From Acidimicrobiia bacterium (GTDB lineage: Bacteria > Actinomycetota > Acidimicrobiia > Acidimicrobiales > JANYDT01): DNA of 47,367 bases. The notes beneath the pieces were generated by a model. It was not told the origin of the DNA. It made no database searches and saw only the letters and a program-made list of their open reading frames with translations. Shown here piece after piece: positions 1 through 6,655 of the stretch (within the stretch, counting starts at the first letter, position 1; each line of letters starts with the position of its first letter). The translations under genes were made by a program, and so were the position numbers. The stretch covers positions 1-47,367 of the forward strand of contig JANYDT010000253.1 of assembly GCA_025359845.1 (NCBI GenBank), written 5' to 3'.

Positions 1-1239
1 GTGCCCATGGTGGCGGCGGCGAGCATCAAGTTCCGGCGTGACTCCGACCGCGCCTATCTCGTGCTGCGTGACCGCATCGCGTCGACGCTGTCGTCGCTCC
101 AGGAGGGCCTGTCAGGCGTCCGGGTGATCCAAGCGTTCGCCCGAGAAGAGGCCGAGACCGAACGGTTCGTGGCCCGCAATCGAGCCCAGTATCAGGCCAA
201 CATCGCGGCCACGAAGATCTCGTCGTGGTACTTCCCGGTCGTCGAGTTCTCGGGTTCGGCGGCCACGGCCATCGTGATCGGCGTGGGTGGCGTGCTGGTA
301 CACCAGGGCCGGGTGAGCGTCGGCACGGTGGTTGCGTTCGTGCTGTATCTCGGCAACCTGTTCGAGCCTATCCAGCAGCTCTCTCAGCTGTTCAACACCC
401 TCCAGTCGGCCGGCGCGGCGTTGGCCAAGCTGTTCGGACTGCTCGATGTCCCCAATGATCTCGCCGACCGCCCCAGCGCCGTAGTGCCTCCCGACAAGGG
501 CGCGATCGACGTGACCAACGTGTCGTTCGCCTACGCCGGAACCGACGCCTCGGTGCTGCGCGACGTCTCGCTCCACATAGCCGAGGGCGAACGTATCGCT
601 CTCGTCGGACCGACCGGCGCCGGCAAATCGACGCTCGCCAAACTCGTGGCCCGCCTGTACGACCCGTCCTCGGGAACCATCACCTTCGGCGGGGTCGACC
701 TGCGCGACATCCGCCAGCAGGCGCTGCGCCACCGCATCATGGTGGTGCCCCAGGAGGGCTATCTGTTCGCGGGGACGATCCTCGACAACGTCCGAATCGG
801 CCGCCTCGACGCCAGCGACGCCGAGGTCGAGAAGGCGCTCCTACGCATCGGTGCATGGGACCGTTTCATCCGTCTGCCCGACGGCCTGCACACCGAGGTC
901 CACGAGCGTGGGGCCCGCCTATCGGCTGGCGAGCGTCAGCTGGTGTCGCTGGCCCGCGCCGCCCTGGCCGATCCGGCCGTGTTGGTGCTCGACGAGGCCA
1001 CGTCCAACCTCGATCCGGGCACGCAGGCCGAGGTCGAGGAGGCGCTCGAAGCCCTCATGCACGGCCGCACGGTCGTCGTGATCGCCCACCGTCTCTCGAC
1101 CGCGGCCCGAGCCGACCGGGTAGCCGTGGTCGACGACGGAGGCCTCGCCGAGCTCGGCAACCATGACGAGCTGGTCGCCCTCGGCGGCCGCTACGCCGCG
1201 CTGTATGCCTCGTGGACGGCCGGCCTCGCGCCGCAGTGA
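1..1239 (+). CDS. ABC exporter half-transporter (permease-ATPase fusion), 5' end outside window
   Basis: This is the C-terminal part of a fused membrane/ATPase exporter subunit of the MsbA/MdlB type. About the first 150 residues are the end of the transmembrane domain, including the cytoplasmic-loop sequence GVRVIQAFAREE and two hydrophobic helices. The ATPase domain follows, with Walker A GPTGAGKST near residue 203, Q-loop VVPQEG, signature LSAGE (a variant of LSGGQ), Walker B VLVLDEATSNLD and H-loop IAHRLS. The frame is open from base 1 and only about 410 of the usual 580-620 residues are present, so the gene starts upstream. Such half-transporters usually work as a pair with another ABC gene beside them; the substrate cannot be told. 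The C-terminal end is intact. Confidence 0.93.
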   Translation: MPMVAAASIKFRRDSDRAYLVLRDRIASTLSSLQEGLSGVRVIQAFAREEAETERFVARNRAQYQANIAATKISSWYFPVVEFSGSAATAIVIGVGGVLVHQGRVSVGTVVAFVLYLGNLFEPIQQLSQLFNTLQSAGAALAKLFGLLDVPNDLADRPSAVVPPDKGAIDVTNVSFAYAGTDASVLRDVSLHIAEGERIALVGPTGAGKSTLAKLVARLYDPSSGTITFGGVDLRDIRQQALRHRIMVVPQEGYLFAGTILDNVRIGRLDASDAEVEKALLRIGAWDRFIRLPDGLHTEVHERGARLSAGERQLVSLARAALADPAVLVLDEATSNLDPGTQAEVEEALEALMHGRTVVVIAHRLSTAARADRVAVVDDGGLAELGNHDELVALGGRYAALYASWTAGLAPQ

Positions 1240-1573
1240 GGGCGGGGCCGCTAAGCCGAGCGCGAAGTCGCCCGCGCCCGGGAGCGAGGGAGGCGCCGAC
1301 AGGTATTTTCGAGAAATTGCGTCTTCGTCGTATGTCTGGGCTATCGGTGCGCTCCTTCTCGGTGAACCAGATCGGTTCACACGACCGAGGAGTTGTCGGG
1401 CTCGTACTCGCCGAAACGGCAAGTCGGATGCTCGCTGGCGACTTGCGCGAAGCGATGGCTACGGGAGCCGAGAAGCTTCTCGAGGTGGGCATGGGCTGAC
1501 CGCCGGCCCGTCCGCCGTACCTCCCCAGGGTTGTTACTATCTGGATAGGAGAAACTCGGTCAGGAGACCAACC
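1240..1573. other. intergenic region upstream of sufB
   Basis: These 334 bases hold no gene I can support. An open frame at 1332-1499 (55 codons from ATG) has moderately coding-like third positions but no recognisable product. TACTAT at 1535-1540 could be a -10 box for sufB, but no good -35 is present. A strong Shine-Dalgarno AGGAG at 1562-1566 lies 7 nt before the sufB ATG. No ArsR/Rrf2-type suf regulator gene is found here, although many actinobacteria have sufR directly upstream of sufB. Confidence 0.5.
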
Positions 1574-2977
1574 ATGAAGATCGACGAACTTGACCTCGGA
1601 AAGTACAAGCTTGGCTGGAACGACGAGGAGAACTACGTGTTCAAGCCCAAGCGGGGCCTGAACCGCGAAATTCTCGAAGAGATGTCGTGGATGAAGGGCG
1701 AGCCCGAGTGGATGCGCAAGTTCCGCCTGCGTTCGTTCGAAATCTTCAACCGCAAGCCCATGCCCAACTGGGGTGGCGACATGTCGCAGATCTTCTTTGA
1801 CGACATCTACTACTACATCAAGCCCACCGATCATCAGGTCAACGCCTGGGACGAGCTGCCCGAAAGCGTCCGCATCACGTATGAGAAGCTCGGTATTCCC
1901 GAGGCCGAGCAAAAGTATTTGGCCGGGGTCACCGCGCAATACGAGAGTGAGGTTGTTTATCACCGTAATCGCGAAGACCTCGAGGCCACAGGAGTCATCT
2001 TTTGTGACATGGATACCGCGGTTCGCGAGTACCCAGAGATCGTCCAGCGGTACTTCGGTTCGATCATTCCGCCGGCCGACAACAAGTTCTCCGCGCTGAA
2101 CTCAGCGGCCTGGTCAGGGGGAAGCTTCATCTACGTCCCTGAGGGTGTCGAGGTGGAGATGCCGCTCCAGGCGTACTTCCGCATCAACGCGGAGAACATG
2201 GGCCAATTCGAGCGCACGCTCATCATCGCCGACAAGGGCTCCAAGGTGCACTACGTCGAGGGCTGCTCTGCGCCGGTGTATACGAGCGATTCGCTGCACT
2301 CGGCCGTGGTCGAATTGATTGCGCTGGAGGGCGCCCACATCACCTATTCGACCATCCAAAACTGGTCGAACAACGTCTTCAACCTGGTCACGAAGCGCGC
2401 TCGGGCGGAGGCTGAAGCGCGGATTTCGTGGATCGACGGCAACATCGGCTCCCGCCTCACCATGAAGTACCCGGCCGTGTACCTCATGGGTCCCAAAGCG
2501 GTAGGGGAGGTTCTCTCGGTGGCCTACGCGGGTGAGGGTCAACACCAAGACACAGGAGCCAAGATGGTGCACGTGGCGTCCGAGACTACGAGCAACGTCA
2601 TCTCCAAGTCGATCTCCAAAGACGGAGGCCGCACCTCATATCGCGGTCTGGTGCGGGTCGAGGAGGGTGCGGACAACGTGAAGAGCCATGTCCAGTGCGA
2701 CGCGTTGTTGCTCGATGACACGGCCCGCTCCGACACCTATCCGTACATCGAACGCCACGCCGGCGTCGTCAACGCCCAACTCGGTCATGAGGCAACAGTG
2801 TCGAAGGTCGGCGAGGATCAACTCTTCTACCTAATGTCACGGGGGCTGTCGCGTGAGCAGTCCATGGCCATGGTCGTGAACGGCTTCATGGAGCCCGTTA
2901 CCCGTACTCTGCCCATGGAGTTCGCGGTTGAGTGGAGTCGCCTGGTGGAGCTGCAAATGGAGGGCTCGGTCGGGTAG
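1574..2977 (+). CDS. sufB: Fe-S cluster assembly scaffold protein SufB
   Basis: SufB is the core scaffold of the cytosolic SufBC2D complex that builds [4Fe-4S] clusters. The 467-residue product matches the family length and carries its landmarks: PEGVEVEMPLQAYFRIN, EGCSAPVYTSDSLH and QCDALLLDDTARSDTYPYIE, where the Cys corresponds to the conserved cluster/sulfur-accepting Cys of E. coli SufB (C405). The ATG at 1574 is chosen because AGGAG lies 7 nt upstream and the protein begins as family members do; the longer open frame to 1163 is read-through into the ABC gene region. Unlike most actinobacteria, sufD does not follow. Instead the gene faces glnK-amtB, and sufD is 5.6 kb away, so sufB is probably transcribed alone. 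Confidence 0.97.
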   Translation: MKIDELDLGKYKLGWNDEENYVFKPKRGLNREILEEMSWMKGEPEWMRKFRLRSFEIFNRKPMPNWGGDMSQIFFDDIYYYIKPTDHQVNAWDELPESVRITYEKLGIPEAEQKYLAGVTAQYESEVVYHRNREDLEATGVIFCDMDTAVREYPEIVQRYFGSIIPPADNKFSALNSAAWSGGSFIYVPEGVEVEMPLQAYFRINAENMGQFERTLIIADKGSKVHYVEGCSAPVYTSDSLHSAVVELIALEGAHITYSTIQNWSNNVFNLVTKRARAEAEARISWIDGNIGSRLTMKYPAVYLMGPKAVGEVLSVAYAGEGQHQDTGAKMVHVASETTSNVISKSISKDGGRTSYRGLVRVEEGADNVKSHVQCDALLLDDTARSDTYPYIERHAGVVNAQLGHEATVSKVGEDQLFYLMSRGLSREQSMAMVVNGFMEPVTRTLPMEFAVEWSRLVELQMEGSVG

Positions 2978-2999
2978 CCCTTACGGTTCACCCGACCGA
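2966..2999. terminator. hairpin between convergent sufB and glnK
   Basis: TCGGTCGGGT (2966-2975) pairs perfectly with ACCCGACCGA (2990-2999), giving a 10-bp stem and a 14-nt loop. The stem contains the last codons of sufB. It is followed on the plus strand by TTT, and it sits in the 29-bp gap before the glnK stop, so it probably serves as a bidirectional terminator. Confidence 0.65.
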
Positions 3000-3006
3000 T
3001 TTCCCC

Positions 3007-3321
3007 TCAATCGCCGATGGGGTAGACGGCGGCGCAGTCGAGCACGAAGACCAGGCCGTCGCCTGGGCCCGGTGTTTTCGCTTCTTCGCGAATGATGGCA
3101 ACCACCGAGGCCACTTCTTCGTCTTCGACGAGCAGGTCGATGAGCAGTTTGTGCTTCACGGTCATCGTGAAGACCACTCCCCGGTACTCGCCGCTCTGTT
3201 CGGCCTCGCTCCCGTGACCGCGCACGTCATGAACCATGATGCCCACGAAGCCGGACTCGGCCAATTTATGTTGGACGGGGTCGAGTCGTTCGGGGCGGAT
3301 GACAGCCTGTACGCGTTTCAT
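3007..3321 (-). CDS. glnK: divergent PII signalling protein next to amtB
   Basis: PII proteins sense ATP/ADP and 2-oxoglutarate and plug the ammonium channel AmtB through their T-loop. The 104-residue product aligns without gaps to E. coli GlnB/GlnK through GDG at 87-89. Several key residues differ: Tyr51, the usual uridylylation or adenylylation site, is Phe; Gln39 (Mg/2-oxoglutarate ligand) is Glu; Lys90 is Leu; and the C-terminal Arg101/Arg103 are absent. Tyr46-Arg47-Gly48 and Lys58 are kept. The ATG overlaps the amtB stop as ATGA, and AGGAG lies a few bases upstream, so translation is coupled to amtB. It is probably a dedicated AmtB partner that is not modified at Tyr51 and has altered ligand binding. 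The gene call is firm; the altered behaviour is inference. Confidence 0.93.
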   Translation of the reverse strand: MKRVQAVIRPERLDPVQHKLAESGFVGIMVHDVRGHGSEAEQSGEYRGVVFTMTVKHKLLIDLLVEDEEVASVVAIIREEAKTPGPGDGLVFVLDCAAVYPIGD

Positions 3322-5039
3322 GCTCCTACCTTTGTACGAAGTCGGGCGGCGACGCCGTCATTGGCGGCGTGTGTCGTGATGGGGTCACCGGGAGTGACGA
3401 AGACCGACCCTTGGGCTTCGAGGAAGTCGGGATAGGCCATGGCGCCCATTTCGGGGAGATCGAGGCCGGCGATTTCGTCGTCGGCGAGGCTGCGCAAGCC
3501 GACGGTCTTGTCGACGATCTTGAAGAAGGCAATACACATGACACTGCAGAACACAATGAGGACTACAGCGTCGGCGATTTGGGCCATGAACTGGCCTCCG
3601 TCGCCGTAGAACAAACCTTTCACGTTGCCGGCTACTCCGTTGAGGCCGCCACCATAGGTGCCGTCAGCGAACAGGCCGAGCGCGAGCACGCCGAAGATTC
3701 CACAGGCCCCGTGAACGGCGATGGCGCCGACCGGATCATCGATCTTGAAGACGTTCTCCACGATGATGACCGTGTAGACGACCACGAATCCCGAAATGAT
3801 TCCGATGACCATGGCGGCCCATGGAGCCACGAAGGCGCACGGCGCCGTGATGGCCACGAGGCCGGCGAGCAGACCGTTGCAGGTCATGGATGGATCGGGC
3901 TTGCCGAATTTTTTCCACATGATGAACATGGCGGCGAGGCAGCCGAAGGCGGAGCTGATGATCGTATTCACGATGACGACGGTCAAGCGAAGATCGGTGC
4001 CGGCAAAGGTCGAACCTCCGTTGAAGCCCATCCAACCCACGAGCAAAACGAACGTCCCGAGAAACGCCATCGGGAGGTGGTGGCCAGGAATGGCCCGAGG
4101 ATTGCCGTCTTTATCGAACTTGCCGATTCTCGGACCCAACGCCTTGGCGCCCCAGAAGGCCGCCACTCCACCCATGGCGTGCACGACGCCCGAACCGGCG
4201 AAGTCGAGCGCCCCATGACCCCACTTGGGTCCGAGCGCGCCGAGTTGTGAGAGAAAGCCGCCGCCCCAAACCCAGTTGCCGAAAATGGGATAGAGAATGG
4301 CGGAGGCAAAGATGCCCCATACGCAGAAGGCCTTGAACTTGAACCGCTCGGCCATGGCCCCGGTCGGGATCGTCGCCGTGGCATCCATGAAGACGAGTTG
4401 GAAAAAGAAGAAGCCGAGAATGGCCACGTCGTAGGCGTGTCCCGTGAGGAAGAAGCCTGACTTCGACAACACGTTCCACTTTCCCAAGTGGATCGGATTT
4501 CCTAATTTCGTCAGGCCTAATAGGCCGGATTGATCGGTCGCCCCGAACATGAAGGCGTATCCGCACACGAACCACCCGACCACCCCCAGTGCAAAGATCA
4601 CCAGGTTCATCATCATGGTGTGGGCGGCGTTCTTGGCCCGGGTGAAGCCGGTCTCAACCAGTGCGAATCCGGCTTGCATGAAGAGCACCAGGACGCCGCC
4701 CACCATGAGCCACGTCACGTTGATCGAAGTGCGGTCCTTGGCTATTGCTTCGGAGAGGACTCGTGAGACGTCGCCGGGCGCAGTGTTCTTGGCGAGAACG
4801 GACTCGGCTCCGACCGAAGTCCTGGAGCCATCTCGATCGCCGTTGGCGGCCCATGCCCCGCCGCCCACCGCGCCGAAGACCAAGAACACCGAGAGACAAG
4901 TCACGCCCAGTCGACCTCGACGTACGGCGCGGGTATCGATCGATGCGGTACCTCGCAGCTTGCGTTGTTGTCGTCGGTACATCACTGGTAGCAGCATCGA
5001 AGCCGCTAACAACGACATGAATAGGGGCTGAAGGCCCAT
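3318..5039 (-). CDS. amtB: ammonium transporter AmtB with extended N-terminus
   Basis: This is an Amt/MEP/Rh channel for ammonium uptake, 573 residues against about 400-460 for most bacterial members. Core motifs are clear: QAGFALVETGFTRAKN, GAMAERFKFKAF, DFAGSGVVHAMGG with the first pore His, GHHLPMAFLGTFVL, and DDPVGAIAVHGACG with the second pore His. About 105 residues precede the core, with one hydrophobic stretch at roughly residues 5-20 and another at roughly 46-65 ending in GGAWAA, which resembles a signal peptide. The start at 5039 has GAGGAAG about 8-10 nt upstream, whereas the next ATG (codon 8) has no ribosome site. Overlap with glnK indicates an operon. A GlnR-like box upstream suggests nitrogen control. 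Confidence 0.95.
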   Translation of the reverse strand: MGLQPLFMSLLAASMLLPVMYRRQQRKLRGTASIDTRAVRRGRLGVTCLSVFLVFGAVGGGAWAANGDRDGSRTSVGAESVLAKNTAPGDVSRVLSEAIAKDRTSINVTWLMVGGVLVLFMQAGFALVETGFTRAKNAAHTMMMNLVIFALGVVGWFVCGYAFMFGATDQSGLLGLTKLGNPIHLGKWNVLSKSGFFLTGHAYDVAILGFFFFQLVFMDATATIPTGAMAERFKFKAFCVWGIFASAILYPIFGNWVWGGGFLSQLGALGPKWGHGALDFAGSGVVHAMGGVAAFWGAKALGPRIGKFDKDGNPRAIPGHHLPMAFLGTFVLLVGWMGFNGGSTFAGTDLRLTVVIVNTIISSAFGCLAAMFIMWKKFGKPDPSMTCNGLLAGLVAITAPCAFVAPWAAMVIGIISGFVVVYTVIIVENVFKIDDPVGAIAVHGACGIFGVLALGLFADGTYGGGLNGVAGNVKGLFYGDGGQFMAQIADAVVLIVFCSVMCIAFFKIVDKTVGLRSLADDEIAGLDLPEMGAMAYPDFLEAQGSVFVTPGDPITTHAANDGVAARLRTKVGA

Positions 5040-5128
5040 GAAAATTCCACTTCCTCTCCCAAGAATCGAGCGTCGAGTAGCTCGTGGTGAAGGATGGCCG
5101 CAACGAGGATATGGCAGGGGTCGAGCGT

Positions 5129-5144
5129 GTTAACAACGTGTAAC
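5129..5144 (-). promoter_or_regulatory. candidate GlnR box upstream of amtB-glnK
   Basis: Read in the amtB direction this is GTTAC-N6-TTAAC. It resembles half of the actinobacterial GlnR consensus gTnAC-n6-GaAAc, with the expected 11-bp repeat spacing, and lies about 90 bp before the amtB start. On the plus strand it appears as GTGTTAAC and GTGTAAC 11 bp apart. Its position before an ammonium-transport operon fits, but only one a/b pair is seen and no glnR gene is in the window. Confidence 0.4.
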
Positions 5145-5243
5145 GACTCTGTTCATCGGCCGGTTGGCTGTTCCGTCCGCCTGTTTCACGAGTTGGGATC
5201 GAACGCCCGATCGTCATAGTCGCGACCCCTCGGCGGGCGGTTC

Positions 5244-5249
5244 TATCGT
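5244..5249 (+). promoter_or_regulatory. -10 box (TATCGT) for the BrkB gene
   Basis: TATCGT lies 6 nt before an in-frame ATT at 5256. The same TCTATCGTGG string precedes the ATG of the LLM gene at 17881, so this looks like a leaderless promoter. Confidence 0.45.
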
Positions 5250-5255
5250 GGCGCC

Positions 5256-6149
5256 ATTCGAACGCAGACGCTCTCCGAGCGATTCAAAACCTGGGCCGCT
5301 GACAAGCCTGTCATCGGAGCATTCCTCACCGTCCAAACGCGGATGAAGGAAGTCCGGGCCAACGCTCTCGTCAACTCGATCGCGCTGCGGGCGTTCCTGG
5401 CTTTCATTCCCCTTACCCTCGTCGGAATCGCGGTGCTCGGCTTCGTCACCCGAGGCGACCAGCACCTCCAGGCGCGCATCGTCGAACGGTTGAAGATCAC
5501 CGGTTCCATGGTCCAAGACAGCATCGACGCCGCCGGCAAGAGCCGGAAATCTGCGAGTGTCATTGGCTTGATCACGCTGCTCTGGAGCGGACTGGCGGTG
5601 GTTTCGGCGATTGCCGACGCCTGCAATGCCTTCTGGCAAGTGCGGTCGCGTGGACCGCGCGACCGTTTCTTGGGGATTGTCTGGCTGGTCGGCAGTGTCT
5701 TGATTCTGACGGTTGCGTCGGCCGCGGTGGGCATCGTGCACATCGTGACGATCCCCTTCGTCGGTCTCGGCGCCGGCCTCGCGGTGGGAATGGCCGCGGG
5801 CACGGCCTTCTTCTGGGTCACGCAGCGAATCATGACCAACGTGAAGGTGCCAGCGGGGGCGCTGCTACCGGGATCACTCGTCGGGGGGGCGACGTTCGCC
5901 GTCCTTCAACTGGCTGGGGCCTATCTGATCCCAGCGATTACCGGTTCCGCGTCGGCGCTGTACAAGTCGGTCGCCGTGGTGATCGCGACCTTCACTATCT
6001 TGCTGCTGCTGGCCCGCCTCCTGGTCATGAGTGTGGCGATCAATGTCATCCGGTGGGAGAAAGCGCACGGGACCGTGACGCTCAATATCCGAGCCCCGGC
6101 GCTACCGGGTCGCGCTTGGGTCGTCACCGACCGAGGCGGACAGCATTAG
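5256..6149 (+). CDS. YihY/BrkB family inner-membrane protein
   Basis: A multi-pass membrane protein of the YihY (BrkB, formerly called RNase BN) family; its biochemical role is unsettled. The motif NSIALRAFLAFIPL matches the first family helix, and about five further hydrophobic helices follow, then a short polar tail. The first ATG is at 5343, but the frame stays open back to 5220 and encodes a family-like amphipathic stretch (SERFKTWAADKPVIGAFL) before it. No ATG, GTG or TTG exists in that stretch. An ATT at 5256, 6 nt after a -10-like TATCGT, is my preferred start (297 residues); starting at 5343 would give 268 residues and cut the usual N-terminal helix. It is divergent from amtB and probably a single gene. 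Confidence 0.8.
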   Translation: MRTQTLSERFKTWAADKPVIGAFLTVQTRMKEVRANALVNSIALRAFLAFIPLTLVGIAVLGFVTRGDQHLQARIVERLKITGSMVQDSIDAAGKSRKSASVIGLITLLWSGLAVVSAIADACNAFWQVRSRGPRDRFLGIVWLVGSVLILTVASAAVGIVHIVTIPFVGLGAGLAVGMAAGTAFFWVTQRIMTNVKVPAGALLPGSLVGGATFAVLQLAGAYLIPAITGSASALYKSVAVVIATFTILLLLARLLVMSVAINVIRWEKAHGTVTLNIRAPALPGRAWVVTDRGGQH

Positions 6150-6201
6150 TAAACCGGCACGGCGGTACGCACGGAGTGTGAATCGGTGCCACCATGGGTG
6201 C

Positions 6202-6588
6202 ATGCCGATGCGGGCCGAGTGCAAACACTACGAAACGCGATCCTACGATGGTGGGGAAACGGTTCGAAAATGCAACCTTGACTTAGCTCCTGACGCGCCG
6301 TGGCGTTGTCCTGAGCATTGCCCAGGTTTCGAACGGCGCTTCGCCGACGTGGGCTGGGACCACGGATCTCTCATCACGCCGCCCACTCCGCCTGAGCCTC
6401 CGGGACTCGACGATGGGTCGGCCTCCGCCCTGCTTGACGAGGCCGAAGACATTGTGCACGCGGCGTTGCCGGCCGCCCTGGCCGACGTCGACGGTCGGCG
6501 CGTCGGAATTGTCGAACACGACGAGCACCAGGCGGGCGGCTGGTGGCGCAAGTTCGGGAGGCGCCGAGGGCCAAGCCCGACCGAGTGA
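6202..6588 (+). CDS. conserved small protein with four-cysteine N-terminus
   Basis: A 128-residue protein whose first 45 residues carry four cysteines (ECKHY, RKCNLD, WRCPEHCPGF), compatible with a zinc or iron-sulfur site. A Pro-rich linker (TPPTPPEPP), an acidic helix (LLDEAEDIVHAALPA) and a basic tail (WWRKFGRRRG) follow. No signal peptide or membrane helix is visible. I do not know its function. The start is uncertain: ATG at 6202 or 6208, or GTG at 6178, all in one frame and none with a clear ribosome site. It follows the BrkB gene by about 50 bp and converges on the next gene. Confidence 0.7.
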   Translation: MPMRAECKHYETRSYDGGETVRKCNLDLAPDAPWRCPEHCPGFERRFADVGWDHGSLITPPTPPEPPGLDDGSASALLDEAEDIVHAALPAALADVDGRRVGIVEHDEHQAGGWWRKFGRRRGPSPTE

Positions 6589-6630
6589 GTCCTCTCGCTC
6601 TCGATTGGGGCGCGGGCACCGCGTATTGAT

Positions 6631-6655
6631 CTTATCCGGGCCGGCCTTATCCGGG
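6631..6655. repeat. short direct repeat at a convergent gene junction
   Basis: CTTATCCGGG occurs at 6631-6640 and again at 6646-6655, separated by CCGGC. It covers the stop codon of the minus-strand secreted protein. It may be only a local duplication. Confidence 0.5.

Noticed and set aside
1212-1499. 95-codon open frame between the ABC gene and sufB
   Set aside because: It starts inside the ABC gene and has no recognisable domain. Only its last 55 codons look slightly coding-like, and no convincing ribosome site was found.
3369-4250. 293-codon frame antisense to amtB
   Set aside because: Its Glu/His/Gly-rich composition is the mirror of a membrane-protein gene. No domain is seen.
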